DNA from: Arcicella sp034519515
GTDB lineage: Bacteria; Bacteroidota; Bacteroidia; Cytophagales; Spirosomataceae
NCBI GenBank assembly: GCA_034519515.1
Contig: JAXHOK010000031.1
Location: forward strand, 1-64,000
DNA length: 64,000 nucleotides
Direction: 5' to 3'
Position 1 is the first letter of the stretch. Every line of letters begins with the position of its first letter. Made by a program: the position numbers and the translations under genes. The notes under the pieces were generated by a model, which was not told the origin of the DNA, searched no databases, and was given only the letters and a program-made list of their open reading frames with translations. Positions 1 through 7,412 of this stretch are shown here, piece after piece.

Positions 1-192
1 AAGTTACGTATTGCTTCCTGCGGAGTTTAGTTGTTCTGTAACGGTATCTAAAATTCCATTGGTTTTAACTGAACCTTTGCCAATCATTACGACTGCTTTT
101 GAACCCAATTTCTTGGAATTAGAGCCTAATTTTGAGACAACACCATGTCCAAAAAGGAGTTTTGTGGGATTGTTTACGATGAAGTTTTTCAT
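1..192 (-). CDS. Iron-containing alcohol dehydrogenase, N-terminal fragment (cut by window edge)
   Basis: Only the first 62 or so residues are present; the gene runs off the left edge. The opening, with NPTKLLFGHGVVSKLG and a later KAVVMIGKGSVK, is the N-terminal NAD(P)-binding part of family III (iron-dependent) alcohol dehydrogenases of the BdhA/YqhD type, which reduce aldehydes or butanal in the cytoplasm. The metal-binding histidines would lie beyond the edge and cannot be checked. The ATG at 190-192 gives the usual family start. Assignment to the family is firm; the substrate is unknown. Confidence 0.85.
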
Positions 193-229
193 TTTTGGGA
201 ATAGGTTTTTGTATAAATGTTTTATTAAT

Positions 230-290
230 TTTTATGGAGATAATTTACGAACATCGGATTCCGAAAAACGAACAACGATTCACCTCAGTA
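230..290. repeat. Single arm of degenerate 7-base repeats
   Basis: Between the alcohol dehydrogenase and the Uma2 gene, the bases from about 250 to 287 read as heptamers around GAACATC/GAACAAC. No matching complementary arm is seen nearby. It belongs to the same type as the heptad hairpins found elsewhere in the window. Confidence 0.5.
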
Positions 291-888
291 ATCTCAAATC
301 AAATTCAAAATTGGGTAATACGTTTTCACCCGATAAAATATTGTCAAAACCAACCACTTTTGAAATTGTGCCGTCTTGTCGGTATATGTGTACTTCCTCC
401 TCGGACGGATTAATTAGCCAAGCTAATTCAACTCCATTATCAATATATTCTAACATTTTCAACTTAGCATCTTTCAATTTATCACTTGGAGACATTAATT
501 CTACGACAAACTCGGGACTAATTTTGGGGAATTTATCTTGTTGTTTATCAGTTAGAGTATCCCAAATTTTATCGCTCACCCAAGCGGTATCAGGAGAACG
601 AGTTGCCCCGTTTGGAAAGATGAAAGCAGTTGATGAATCAAAAACGTTACCAGATTGATTTTTTCTTCGGTAGAGATTTAACTCGGTATTAATCTCTATA
701 TTTCTTTTTCCTGTTTTTCCTCCTGTGTTTGGCATAGTAATTACAGTTCCGTCTGGATTTCTTTCAAGTTTTAGATGCTGATTTCTTTGACAAAGTTCAT
801 AAAACTCATCATCATTCAAATCATCTTGAAGGAAATTGAAGACGAAATTATCTTGGTAATATTTAAGGTTTCCCGATGAAAGAGTCAT
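280..888 (-). CDS. Uma2 family (DUF820) putative restriction endonuclease
   Basis: This 202-residue protein matches the Uma2/DUF820 family, a PD-(D/E)XK nuclease fold common in Bacteroidota and cyanobacteria with no established cellular role. Visible family marks are RNPDGTVITMPNTGG near residue 42, RSPDTAWVS near residue 95, the core PEFVVELMSPSDKL near 125 with the catalytic E, and LAWLINPSEEEVHIYR near 155. Length is normal for the family. A paralogue lies at 1687-2316 on the same strand, with a Sir2 gene between them. Such genes usually occur in many scattered copies, so a local function cannot be inferred. Confidence 0.85.
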   Translation of the reverse strand: MTLSSGNLKYYQDNFVFNFLQDDLNDDEFYELCQRNQHLKLERNPDGTVITMPNTGGKTGKRNIEINTELNLYRRKNQSGNVFDSSTAFIFPNGATRSPDTAWVSDKIWDTLTDKQQDKFPKISPEFVVELMSPSDKLKDAKLKMLEYIDNGVELAWLINPSEEEVHIYRQDGTISKVVGFDNILSGENVLPNFEFDLRLLR

Positions 889-900
889 GTTTTTGCATTT

Positions 901-1593
901 TTATTTTTCAGTAACTAAAATATCAAACAACTTACCCAAACCTTCACTACCTCCCGCCCGAATATAGGTCATATTGGGAGTCATGGTAATATCTGGTTTC
1001 TTGGGGTCAATGATGTAAATGGGCGATTTTTCGTGTACATAATGCACTAAACTTGCTGCTGGATAAACCTGCATTGACGTACCCACAACCACAAAAATAT
1101 CAGCCTCCGCTGCCAGCTCAACGGCATTCATTATTTCTGGAACATCCTCCCCAAACCAAACAATGTGTGGTCGCATTTGAGTACCATCTTCTGCCAATTC
1201 ACCCATTTCGATGGCACGATAGCCAATGTCATAAATCTTATTTTTGTCTTTACATCCTCGGGCTTGCGTGAGTTGCCCGTGCAAATGTAAAATATTGCTT
1301 GAACCGCCACGTTCGTGCAAATCATCTACGTTTTGCGTAACAATCCTAACGTTGAAATATTGTTCGAGTTTTGCCAAAATTTTATGTCCTTCGTTTGGCA
1401 CAACTGTTGGCATTTGTTGTCTTCTGAGATTATAAAAATCTTGAACCAAGGCGGGGTCTTTTTCCCAACCCGTCAGGGTAGCAACATCTTCGATAGAAAA
1501 GTTTTCCCAAAGACCATCCGAATCTCTGAATGTGGCAACACCACTTTCGGCAGAAATACCTGCTCCTGTGAGGACTACTAATGTTTTTTTCAT
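901..1593 (-). CDS. cobB: Sir2 family NAD-dependent protein deacylase (CobB-like)
   Basis: This 230-residue sirtuin should remove acyl groups from protein lysines using NAD+. Visible motifs are GAGISAESGVATFR near residue 10, TQNVDDLHERGG near 86 with the following HLHG catalytic histidine, and VVGTSMQVYPAASL near 170. FYNLRR near residue 53 supplies the Tyr-x-x-Arg pair linked to desuccinylase/demalonylase activity in SIRT5 and CobB. Oddly, the usual two CxxC zinc pairs are missing: only one Cys (RGCKDK) is seen in the small domain. It ends 12 bases upstream of the downstream Uma2 gene, so the two are probably co-transcribed. Confidence 0.9.
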   Translation of the reverse strand: MKKTLVVLTGAGISAESGVATFRDSDGLWENFSIEDVATLTGWEKDPALVQDFYNLRRQQMPTVVPNEGHKILAKLEQYFNVRIVTQNVDDLHERGGSSNILHLHGQLTQARGCKDKNKIYDIGYRAIEMGELAEDGTQMRPHIVWFGEDVPEIMNAVELAAEADIFVVVGTSMQVYPAASLVHYVHEKSPIYIIDPKKPDITMTPNMTYIRAGGSEGLGKLFDILVTEK

Positions 1594-1596
1594 ACA

Positions 1597-1694
1597 AAGC
1601 TATGAGGTGTGAAGTGTGAGGTATAAGGTGTGAGGTGTCAGCAATGTAAATTTATTGCCCATGCCTCATTGCTCATACCGCACCGCTTAAAGCC
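1597..1694. repeat. Heptad-repeat hairpin between Sir2 and Uma2 genes
   Basis: The left arm reads as heptamers of GAGGTGT type (1604 to about 1645) and the right arm as complementary heptamers of CCTCATT/GCTCATA type (about 1663-1690). It fills the whole 93-base spacer and reaches the Uma2 stop codon at 1687-1689. It could act as an RNA-stabilising or attenuating hairpin; this is inference. Confidence 0.7.
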
Positions 1695-2316
1695 TCAATA
1701 AGTTTAAATCAAATTCAAAACCTTTTAAAATATTCTCTCCTGATAATTTATTATTGAAACCAATTACTTTTGCAATCGTTCCATCCTCTCTATAAATGAA
1801 AACTTCTTCCGTTTTTGGATTAACCAGCCAACCTAACAAAACGCCATTTTCAATATACTCTTCCATTTTTTTTTGTAGCTCACTCAATAAATCATTTTCA
1901 GACATCAACTCAACCACAAATTCAGGGCAAATTCGAGCAAATTTCTTCAATTCTACCAATTCAACACTCGAATATCTTTCATTCGACATCCAAGAGGCAT
2001 CAGGGGAACGAACCGCAGTATTATTCAAGGTAAACCCAGTTGATGAGTCGAAAGAATGACCTCCATTTTTTCTTTTCCAAATAACTAAATCCGCTCCAAT
2101 TTCAGAGTTTCTTTCTCCTGTGAGTGTTCCTGTGGGTGGCATAAAAATGATAGTTCCATCGGCGTTTCGCTCGATTCGTAAGTGGTCGTTTTTTTGGCAA
2201 AAATCAAAAAAGGTATCATCATCCATATTGAAGCCTGAAAAATCTAATATTCTGCTCTGATGGTCGATACTTATATGATTTTGGTTTTTAGCTATCTTTG
2301 AAATGGGATAAGTCAT
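1687..2316 (-). CDS. Uma2 family (DUF820) putative restriction endonuclease, second copy
   Basis: This 209-residue protein is a paralogue of the one at 280-888, with the same ordered motifs: RNADGTIIFMPPTG near residue 57, RSPDASWMS near 109, PEFVVELMSENDLLSELQ near 142, and LLGWLVNPKTEEVFIYR near 166. It has an N-terminal extension of about 20 residues compared with the first copy. The two proteins are related but clearly diverged, so this is an old duplication or separate acquisition, not a recent repeat. It lies downstream of topA on the same strand, separated by a hairpin spacer. Cellular role unknown. Confidence 0.85.
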   Translation of the reverse strand: MTYPISKIAKNQNHISIDHQSRILDFSGFNMDDDTFFDFCQKNDHLRIERNADGTIIFMPPTGTLTGERNSEIGADLVIWKRKNGGHSFDSSTGFTLNNTAVRSPDASWMSNERYSSVELVELKKFARICPEFVVELMSENDLLSELQKKMEEYIENGVLLGWLVNPKTEEVFIYREDGTIAKVIGFNNKLSGENILKGFEFDLNLLRL

Positions 2317-2325
2317 CGTAATTTG

Positions 2326-2411
2326 AAATTTTGAAAATTAATTAATTTGAAAATTGGAGATGATGATTTTATTTTTAAATTAAATCATCATCTCCAATTT
2401 TTCAAATTCAA
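2326..2411. repeat. Perfect hairpin in A/T-rich heptad spacer (topA-Uma2)
   Basis: A stem of about 20 base pairs with a core of TTGGAGATGATGATTT faces its exact complement across a loop near 2371-2381. The flank at 2326-2350 shows repeated AATTTGA-like heptamers. On the minus strand the hairpin follows the topA stop codon within a few bases and may terminate or stabilise the topA transcript. Confidence 0.7.
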
Positions 2412-2413
2412 TT

Positions 2414-4906
2414 CTATTTCTTTTTACCTTTCGCTGGGGCAGGAGCTTCTTCACCCAACTTTATACAATCTTCCAAAGTCAAATCCTCGGGTTTTACGTC
2501 TTTTGGAATTTTTACATTTCTTTTACCAATCTGAATATAGGGTCCATACATTCCATTTAGTACCTTGACACTCTCATTCTCAGGAAATTCCTTCACATAT
2601 TTATTGGCTTCGGCATTACGTTTCTTTTCAATAATTTCAATGGCACGAGCCAAGGTAATTGTATCTAAACTATCGGCTCGCCCTAATGAATAGAACTTAC
2701 CAGCGTGTTTTACATAAGGACCGAAACGTCCTTTACCAGTACCGATTTGCTCATTTTCAAAAATACCCAAAGCGGCGCCTGCGTCTGCAACTCGCTTTTC
2801 ATTTAAAATCTCAATGGCTCGTGCCTCCGTAACTGTAAATGGGTCTTCTGTTGCTGGTAAACTGGTGAATTTATCATCATGTTTGATGTAGGGACCAATT
2901 TTTCCTGCTCCAATAATCATTGGTTTGTCTTCATAAAAACCTACTTCACGGGGTAATTTTGGCAATTCCATCAATGCCAAAGCCTCTTCAAAAGTAATGG
3001 TTGTTACTAATTGGTCTTTTTTCAAATTGAAGAATAATGGTTTTTCTTCGTCTTTAGTTTTTTGTTCGCCCAACTGTACATAAGGACCAAATTTGCCCAA
3101 ACGAACTGAAATTGGTTTACCCGTTTTTGGGTCGATTCCTAACTCACGAGAAGAGCCAACTGTTCCTCGGTCAATGTTTTTACTGTCTTCAATCGTTTTG
3201 TGAAAATTTCCGTAAAAATTCCCAATCATTTCCGACCATTCAATTTTTCCCGTTGCAATATCATCAAATTCATCTTCCATGTCGGCAGTGAATTTAAAAT
3301 CGACTACATCGGTAAAATTATTGACCAAAAAATCATTCACAACCATCCCTACTGATGTTGGGAAAAGTTTTTGTTTTTCTGTTCCGTAATTTTCCTTACC
3401 AACTTTTTCAGAAATTTTATTATTCTTCAAAATCATCTCTTTGAAAGAACGTTCTTTCCCTTCACGGTCTTCTTTTACCACATATTCACGTTTAATAATC
3501 GTTGAAATTGTGGGGGCATAAGTTGAAGGACGACCAATACCTTTCTCTTCCAAAGCCTTTACCAAACTTGCTTCTGTGTATCTTGCCGCTGGACGAGAAA
3601 AGCGTTCAGTTGCCTTCAAAACATCTAAATCAAGGATTTGTCCAACATTCAGCGGAGGTAGCATTTTTGAATTTTCTTCATCATCTTCATCATCTTTTCC
3701 TTCTAAATACACTTTCAAGAAACCGTCAAACTTGATGACTTCGCCTTGAGCGATTAATTCTTCGGGTGTCGTCGAAATTCCGACGGTTGCGGTGGTTCTT
3801 TCTAATTGTGCATCTGCCATTTGTGAGGCAATGGCACGTTTCCAAATCAAATCATATAGACGTTTTTCCTTCATATCCGACCCCGCAGAACTTACTGCAA
3901 AATCAGTAGGACGTATGGCTTCGTGAGCCTCTTGTGCATTTTCATTCTTGGTTTTGAATTGTCGAGTCTGCACATAATTTGCCCCATAGGCATCCGTAAT
4001 GGCTTCGCTTGCCTTTTGGATTGCCTCTTCCGAAAGATTGGTTGAGTCTGTTCTCATGTACGAAATCTTACCTGCTTCGTATAATTTCTGTGCGTACATC
4101 ATTGTGGATGCAACGGCATATCCTAATTTTCTGGAAGCCTCTTGTTGTAAGGTAGAAGTAGTAAATGGTGGTGCAGGAGTTTTTTTGGCGGGTTTTGTTT
4201 CTAAATTCTTGATTTTGAATTCAGCCCCAACACATCGCTCTAAAAATGCTCTTGCTTCTGCTTCGGTGTTGAAGTTTTTTGATAATTCTGCCTGTAAAAC
4301 TTTGCCTCCCACTAAATTGAAGAGTGCAACAACTTTGAAAGATGATTTAGAATCAAAGCTTTCAATTTCACGCTCACGTTCCACAATAATTCGTACCGCC
4401 ACCGACTGCACCCGACCGGCCGAAAGTCCTTTCTTTACTTTTGACCAAAGTACAGGTGACAATTCAAAACCAATCAAACGGTCTAAAACTCTTCTTGCCT
4501 GTTGAGCATTCACCAAGTCCACATCAATAGTCCTCGGACTCAAAATAGCTTTCTGAATAGCATTTTTAGTAATTTCTCTAAAGACAATTCTATTTGTATT
4601 ATCTGGCAAATTCAATGCCTCCTTCAAGTGCCAAGAAATGGCTTCTCCCTCACGGTCATCATCAGTTGCCAACCAAACAACCTCAGCAGACTTTGCTAAA
4701 GATTTCAGTTCATTGACAACTTTTATTTTGTCGGGGGAGATAACATAAGTAGGTTTAAAACCATTTTTTACATCAATGGCATCGTTTTCTTTGGGCAAAT
4801 CCCGCACGTGACCAAATGAAGATTTTACGGTAAAATCTTTTCCTAAATACCCCTCAATGGTCTTTGCCTTGGCTGGGGATTCCACAATTACTAAGTTTTT
4901 CGACAT
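2414..4906 (-). CDS. topA: DNA topoisomerase I (type IA)
   Basis: This 830-residue enzyme relaxes negative supercoils. The N-terminal Toprim domain begins KNLVIVESPAKAKTIEGYLG, and the acidic DDDREGE motif is near residue 81. The active-site tyrosine is in ISYMRTDSTN near 283. The type IA core includes GIGRPSTYAPTIS near 455. The C-terminal third carries several TopoI C-terminal repeats (forms of GxFGPYVQ/GxIGPYIKH/GRFGPYVKH/GMYGPYIQ) in place of Cys4 zinc fingers, and a Lys-rich tail. That arrangement is usual in Bacteroidota. The gene has its own -7 promoter element and a palindrome just upstream. Confidence 0.97.
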   Translation of the reverse strand: MSKNLVIVESPAKAKTIEGYLGKDFTVKSSFGHVRDLPKENDAIDVKNGFKPTYVISPDKIKVVNELKSLAKSAEVVWLATDDDREGEAISWHLKEALNLPDNTNRIVFREITKNAIQKAILSPRTIDVDLVNAQQARRVLDRLIGFELSPVLWSKVKKGLSAGRVQSVAVRIIVEREREIESFDSKSSFKVVALFNLVGGKVLQAELSKNFNTEAEARAFLERCVGAEFKIKNLETKPAKKTPAPPFTTSTLQQEASRKLGYAVASTMMYAQKLYEAGKISYMRTDSTNLSEEAIQKASEAITDAYGANYVQTRQFKTKNENAQEAHEAIRPTDFAVSSAGSDMKEKRLYDLIWKRAIASQMADAQLERTTATVGISTTPEELIAQGEVIKFDGFLKVYLEGKDDEDDEENSKMLPPLNVGQILDLDVLKATERFSRPAARYTEASLVKALEEKGIGRPSTYAPTISTIIKREYVVKEDREGKERSFKEMILKNNKISEKVGKENYGTEKQKLFPTSVGMVVNDFLVNNFTDVVDFKFTADMEDEFDDIATGKIEWSEMIGNFYGNFHKTIEDSKNIDRGTVGSSRELGIDPKTGKPISVRLGKFGPYVQLGEQKTKDEEKPLFFNLKKDQLVTTITFEEALALMELPKLPREVGFYEDKPMIIGAGKIGPYIKHDDKFTSLPATEDPFTVTEARAIEILNEKRVADAGAALGIFENEQIGTGKGRFGPYVKHAGKFYSLGRADSLDTITLARAIEIIEKKRNAEANKYVKEFPENESVKVLNGMYGPYIQIGKRNVKIPKDVKPEDLTLEDCIKLGEEAPAPAKGKKK

Positions 4907-4920
4907 ATCTTAATTTAAAG

Positions 4921-4949
4921 GTAACGATTCGTTACAACCGCCAAATATA
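4921..4949 (-). promoter_or_regulatory. topA -7 element and adjoining perfect palindrome
   Basis: On the minus strand TATATTTG (4949-4942) fits the Bacteroidota -7 consensus TAnnTTTG. Immediately downstream, GTAACGATTCGTTAC (4921-4935) is a perfect palindrome of seven bases per arm around one central base. It would cover the transcription start or the first transcribed bases, 15 bases before the topA ATG. It is a candidate operator; no regulator is identified. Confidence 0.5.
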
Positions 4950-5271
4950 GAAAATCATTTGTATAAAATTGGGTAATTAATAATTTGAAAATTTTAAAAT
5001 TTGAAAATTAATAATACAATACATTGAATATCAAATATTTACAAATACAAATTATAATGAATGTTAATTTCAATCGAATTTACTGTCTTAACTCAATTTT
5101 AACTCCAAGAGTTTCTCAGAATTGTTAAACCTTGTTTTTTTACAAGATTTCATTTTTTAGTTTACCGATAAAATTATTTACAAATATCTGTATACCAATA
5201 AGTTATAAATTATTTTTTGGTAAGTTCTATTTTTGAATTCATCAAATCATCACATTCTCAATGATTTTTCG
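4950..5271. other. A/T-rich divergent spacer, topA/prs
   Basis: No gene is seen. The stretch near 4970-5015 consists of AATTTGAAAATT-like units close to a 7-base period; the rest is plain A/T-rich sequence. Confidence 0.5.
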
Positions 5272-5279
5272 TACTTTTG
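5272..5279 (+). promoter_or_regulatory. prs promoter -7 element
   Basis: TACTTTTG matches TAnnTTTG and lies 58 bases before the prs ATG. No clear -33 TTG is found at the expected distance. Confidence 0.5.
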
Positions 5280-5337
5280 CGGAAAATTAGTCGTTTTTAT
5301 TTCTTAGATCACAAGAGCAAAACGCAAACTCTTAACT

Positions 5338-6279
5338 ATGGCTTCTATCAATCAAGTTAAAATTTTCTCGGGTTCATCTTCGCAATATTTAGCAACTGAA
5401 ATTGCTCGATATTTTGGAAAAGATTTAGGACAAAGTAGTGTTCAGCGTTTTTCGGATGGAGAAATGTCACCCAGTTTCAACGAGTCGGTGCGTGGTTGTG
5501 ATGTTTTTTTAATCCAATCAACTTTCCCACCTGCCGATAATATGATGGAATTGCTGTTGATGATTGACGCTGCCCGTCGTGCCTCGGCTCATTATGTTAC
5601 CGTGGTAATTCCCTATTTTGGATATTCTCGTCAGGACAGAAAAGATAAGCCTCGGGTCGGAATTGGAGCAAAATTAATGGCAAATCTTTTGACTGCCGCT
5701 GGTGCCGACCGTTTGATGACCATTGATTTACACGCTGGACAAATTCAAGGTTTCTTTGATTTTCCTGTTGATCATTTAGAAGGAACGGCAATTTTTGTTC
5801 CATATTTGAAATCATTAGGTTTAGATAAAATCCTTTTTGCCTCGCCCGACGTTGGGGGTGTTGTAAGAACCCGAAACGTTGCTAAGTACTTCAATGCCGA
5901 AATGGTAATTTGTGATAAACAACGCAAAAGAGCTAATGAAATTGCTACGATGCAACTGATTGGTAATGTAGAAGGGGCAGACGTAGTGTTAGTAGATGAT
6001 ATGATTGACACGGGCGGAACGATGTGCAAAGCTGCTCAATTGATTATGGATAACGGAGCAAAATCAGTTAGGGCAATCGTTACACACGGTGTATTATCGG
6101 GCAATGCCTACGACAATATTAATAATTCTATTTTGACGGAACTGGTTGTAACCGACACCATTCCAACCAAACAAGAATCAGAAAAAATAAAAGTTCTTTC
6201 CGTAGCAGAATTATTTGCCAAAGCCATCGGAAGAATCCGTGACCACGAATCTATCAGTTCATTATTTATAAAGTATTAA
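5338..6279 (+). CDS. prs: Ribose-phosphate pyrophosphokinase
   Basis: This 313-residue enzyme makes PRPP from ribose 5-phosphate and ATP, feeding purine, pyrimidine, histidine and NAD synthesis. Visible marks are FSGSSSQYLATEIARYFG at the N-terminus, RFSDGEMSPSFNESVRG near residue 37, the flexible-loop segment PYFGYSRQDRKDKPRVGI near 97, DLHAGQIQGFFDFPVDHL near 130, and the PRPP loop VLVDDMIDTGGTMCKAA near 216. Length is normal. It is followed by the L25 gene on the same strand, as in many bacteria, although here a 255-base repeat-filled spacer separates them. Confidence 0.97.
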   Translation: MASINQVKIFSGSSSQYLATEIARYFGKDLGQSSVQRFSDGEMSPSFNESVRGCDVFLIQSTFPPADNMMELLLMIDAARRASAHYVTVVIPYFGYSRQDRKDKPRVGIGAKLMANLLTAAGADRLMTIDLHAGQIQGFFDFPVDHLEGTAIFVPYLKSLGLDKILFASPDVGGVVRTRNVAKYFNAEMVICDKQRKRANEIATMQLIGNVEGADVVLVDDMIDTGGTMCKAAQLIMDNGAKSVRAIVTHGVLSGNAYDNINNSILTELVVTDTIPTKQESEKIKVLSVAELFAKAIGRIRDHESISSLFIKY

Positions 6280-6307
6280 TTTTTTTAACGGTCGTTTGAA
6301 GATAGAT

Positions 6308-6500
6308 TTTTGTAATGTGTAATGCGTAACGATTAGGGGGCGTCTAAGAAATAATATACCTTTTAAAAGTCCCTCTCCACGAGAGAGGGATTTAGGATGA
6401 GGCTTTTAGGGGGTATGCTATTTTTTAGATGCTCCCTTAATGTTGGAAAATTTGACTTTACCCTATTAATCATTACTAATTAATCATTACGCATTATTAA
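6308..6500. repeat. Nested repeat block between prs and rplY
   Basis: The outer arms are heptamers of TGTAATG/CGTAACG type (6312-6335) and ATTAATC/ATTACGC type (6462-6497). Inside them, a stretch starting GGGGGCGTCTAAG (6337) is matched by one ending near 6437 (TTAGATGCTCCC). At the centre is a CCCTCTC-CACG-GAGAGGG type hairpin (6373-6391). The three inverted repeats are nested one within another. Confidence 0.6.
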
Positions 6501-6534
6501 AAATGCGAAAGGCAAACGACACAAATCAACTCAA

Positions 6535-7101
6535 ATGAGAAAGATTGAAATTGTAGGGTACAACAGAGAGACCCTTGGCACTAAGTCTGCCAAAGATTTA
6601 AGAAATGAAGCACTTGCACCATGTGTATTATACGGTGGCGAGAAGCAAATCCACTTCGCAGTACCAATGATTCTTTTCAGAGAATTGTTATATACTCCCG
6701 AAGTATCAGAAGTTATTTTGAACATTGAAGGTGAAATTCACCATGCCATTGTTCAAGATTCACAATACCATCCAGTTTCAGAGATGATTCTACATGTAGA
6801 TTTCTTGGAAATCGTGGAGGGTAAAGAAATTAAAATTGATGTTCCTGTTAAAGTTGTAGGAGATTCTCCTGGGGTTCGTAAAGGGGGTAAAATGGTTCAA
6901 AAGTTGCGTAAAGTAACTTTGAAAGGTTTAGCCGATAATATTCCAGATTTCGTTGAAATTGACATTACAGGCTTAGATTTAGGTCAAACGGTTAAAGTTA
7001 GTAAGTTGAAAGCTGAAAATGTTACTATACTAAATAATCCATCTGCACCGGTTGCCACAATCGACATTCCACGTGCATTGAGAGGAAAGTTGAAAGACTA
7101 A
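6535..7101 (+). CDS. rplY: 50S ribosomal protein L25/general stress protein Ctc
   Basis: This 188-residue protein is the long, two-domain (Ctc/TL5) form of L25, which binds 5S rRNA. The N-terminal L25 domain starts KIEIVGYNRETLGTKSAKDLR, with LYGGEKQIHFAVP near residue 33. The C-terminal beta domain runs from about residue 90 (VEGKEIKIDVPVKVVGDSPG, then KGGKMVQKLRKVTLKGL). Location after prs supports the call. The ATG at 6535 gives a standard family N-terminus. Confidence 0.95.
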   Translation: MRKIEIVGYNRETLGTKSAKDLRNEALAPCVLYGGEKQIHFAVPMILFRELLYTPEVSEVILNIEGEIHHAIVQDSQYHPVSEMILHVDFLEIVEGKEIKIDVPVKVVGDSPGVRKGGKMVQKLRKVTLKGLADNIPDFVEIDITGLDLGQTVKVSKLKAENVTILNNPSAPVATIDIPRALRGKLKD

Positions 7102-7107
7102 TTTGGT

Positions 7108-7228
7108 GAGTTAAAAGCAGTAAGTCACAAGTCTTAAGTTGAAAATTCATTAGTCGCAAGTTGGAAGTTTAAAAAAAACAAAAATTGGCTACTCCCTTAC
7201 GACTTGTCACTTATGACTTACGACTCAA
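7108..7228. repeat. Heptad-repeat hairpin (AAGTC type) after rplY
   Basis: The left arm (7109-7170) repeats GTnnnAA heptamers. The right arm (7194-7228) has complementary TTACGAC, TTATGAC heptamers. It lies between the rplY stop codon and its terminator. Confidence 0.7.
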
Positions 7229-7248
7229 GAAAAATTGATAGGTTTTAG

Positions 7249-7283
7249 AATCTCCAGACTTAATTGTTTGGAGATTTTTTTTG
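7249..7283 (+). terminator. Rho-independent terminator for rplY
   Basis: AATCTCCA pairs with TGGAGATT across a 12-base loop and is followed by a run of T. Confidence 0.8.
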
Positions 7284-7309
7284 TTTAGTAAATCAAAAGA
7301 TTATCTTTG
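7281..7309 (+). promoter_or_regulatory. Promoter of the sialate O-acetylesterase-like gene
   Basis: TTG (7281-7283) and TATCTTTG (7302-7309, fits TAnnTTTG) are 18 bases apart, about the Bacteroidota spacing. The gene starts about 100 bases downstream. Confidence 0.5.
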
Positions 7310-7412
7310 TTTTACAATTCTCATATTTCCCTGCCCATTCCTTACAACGAAATTATTATTTTCAACGTCCTTCTTCATGACGTTGTTTTAATTACCTATA
7401 AGTCAAGTATTT

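Noticed and set aside
901..2316. Sir2 plus Uma2 genes as an anti-phage defence system
   Set aside because: The Sir2 protein is a short CobB-type deacylase, not a fused or long defence Sir2, and Uma2 genes are common scattered families; kept only as a low-priority question.
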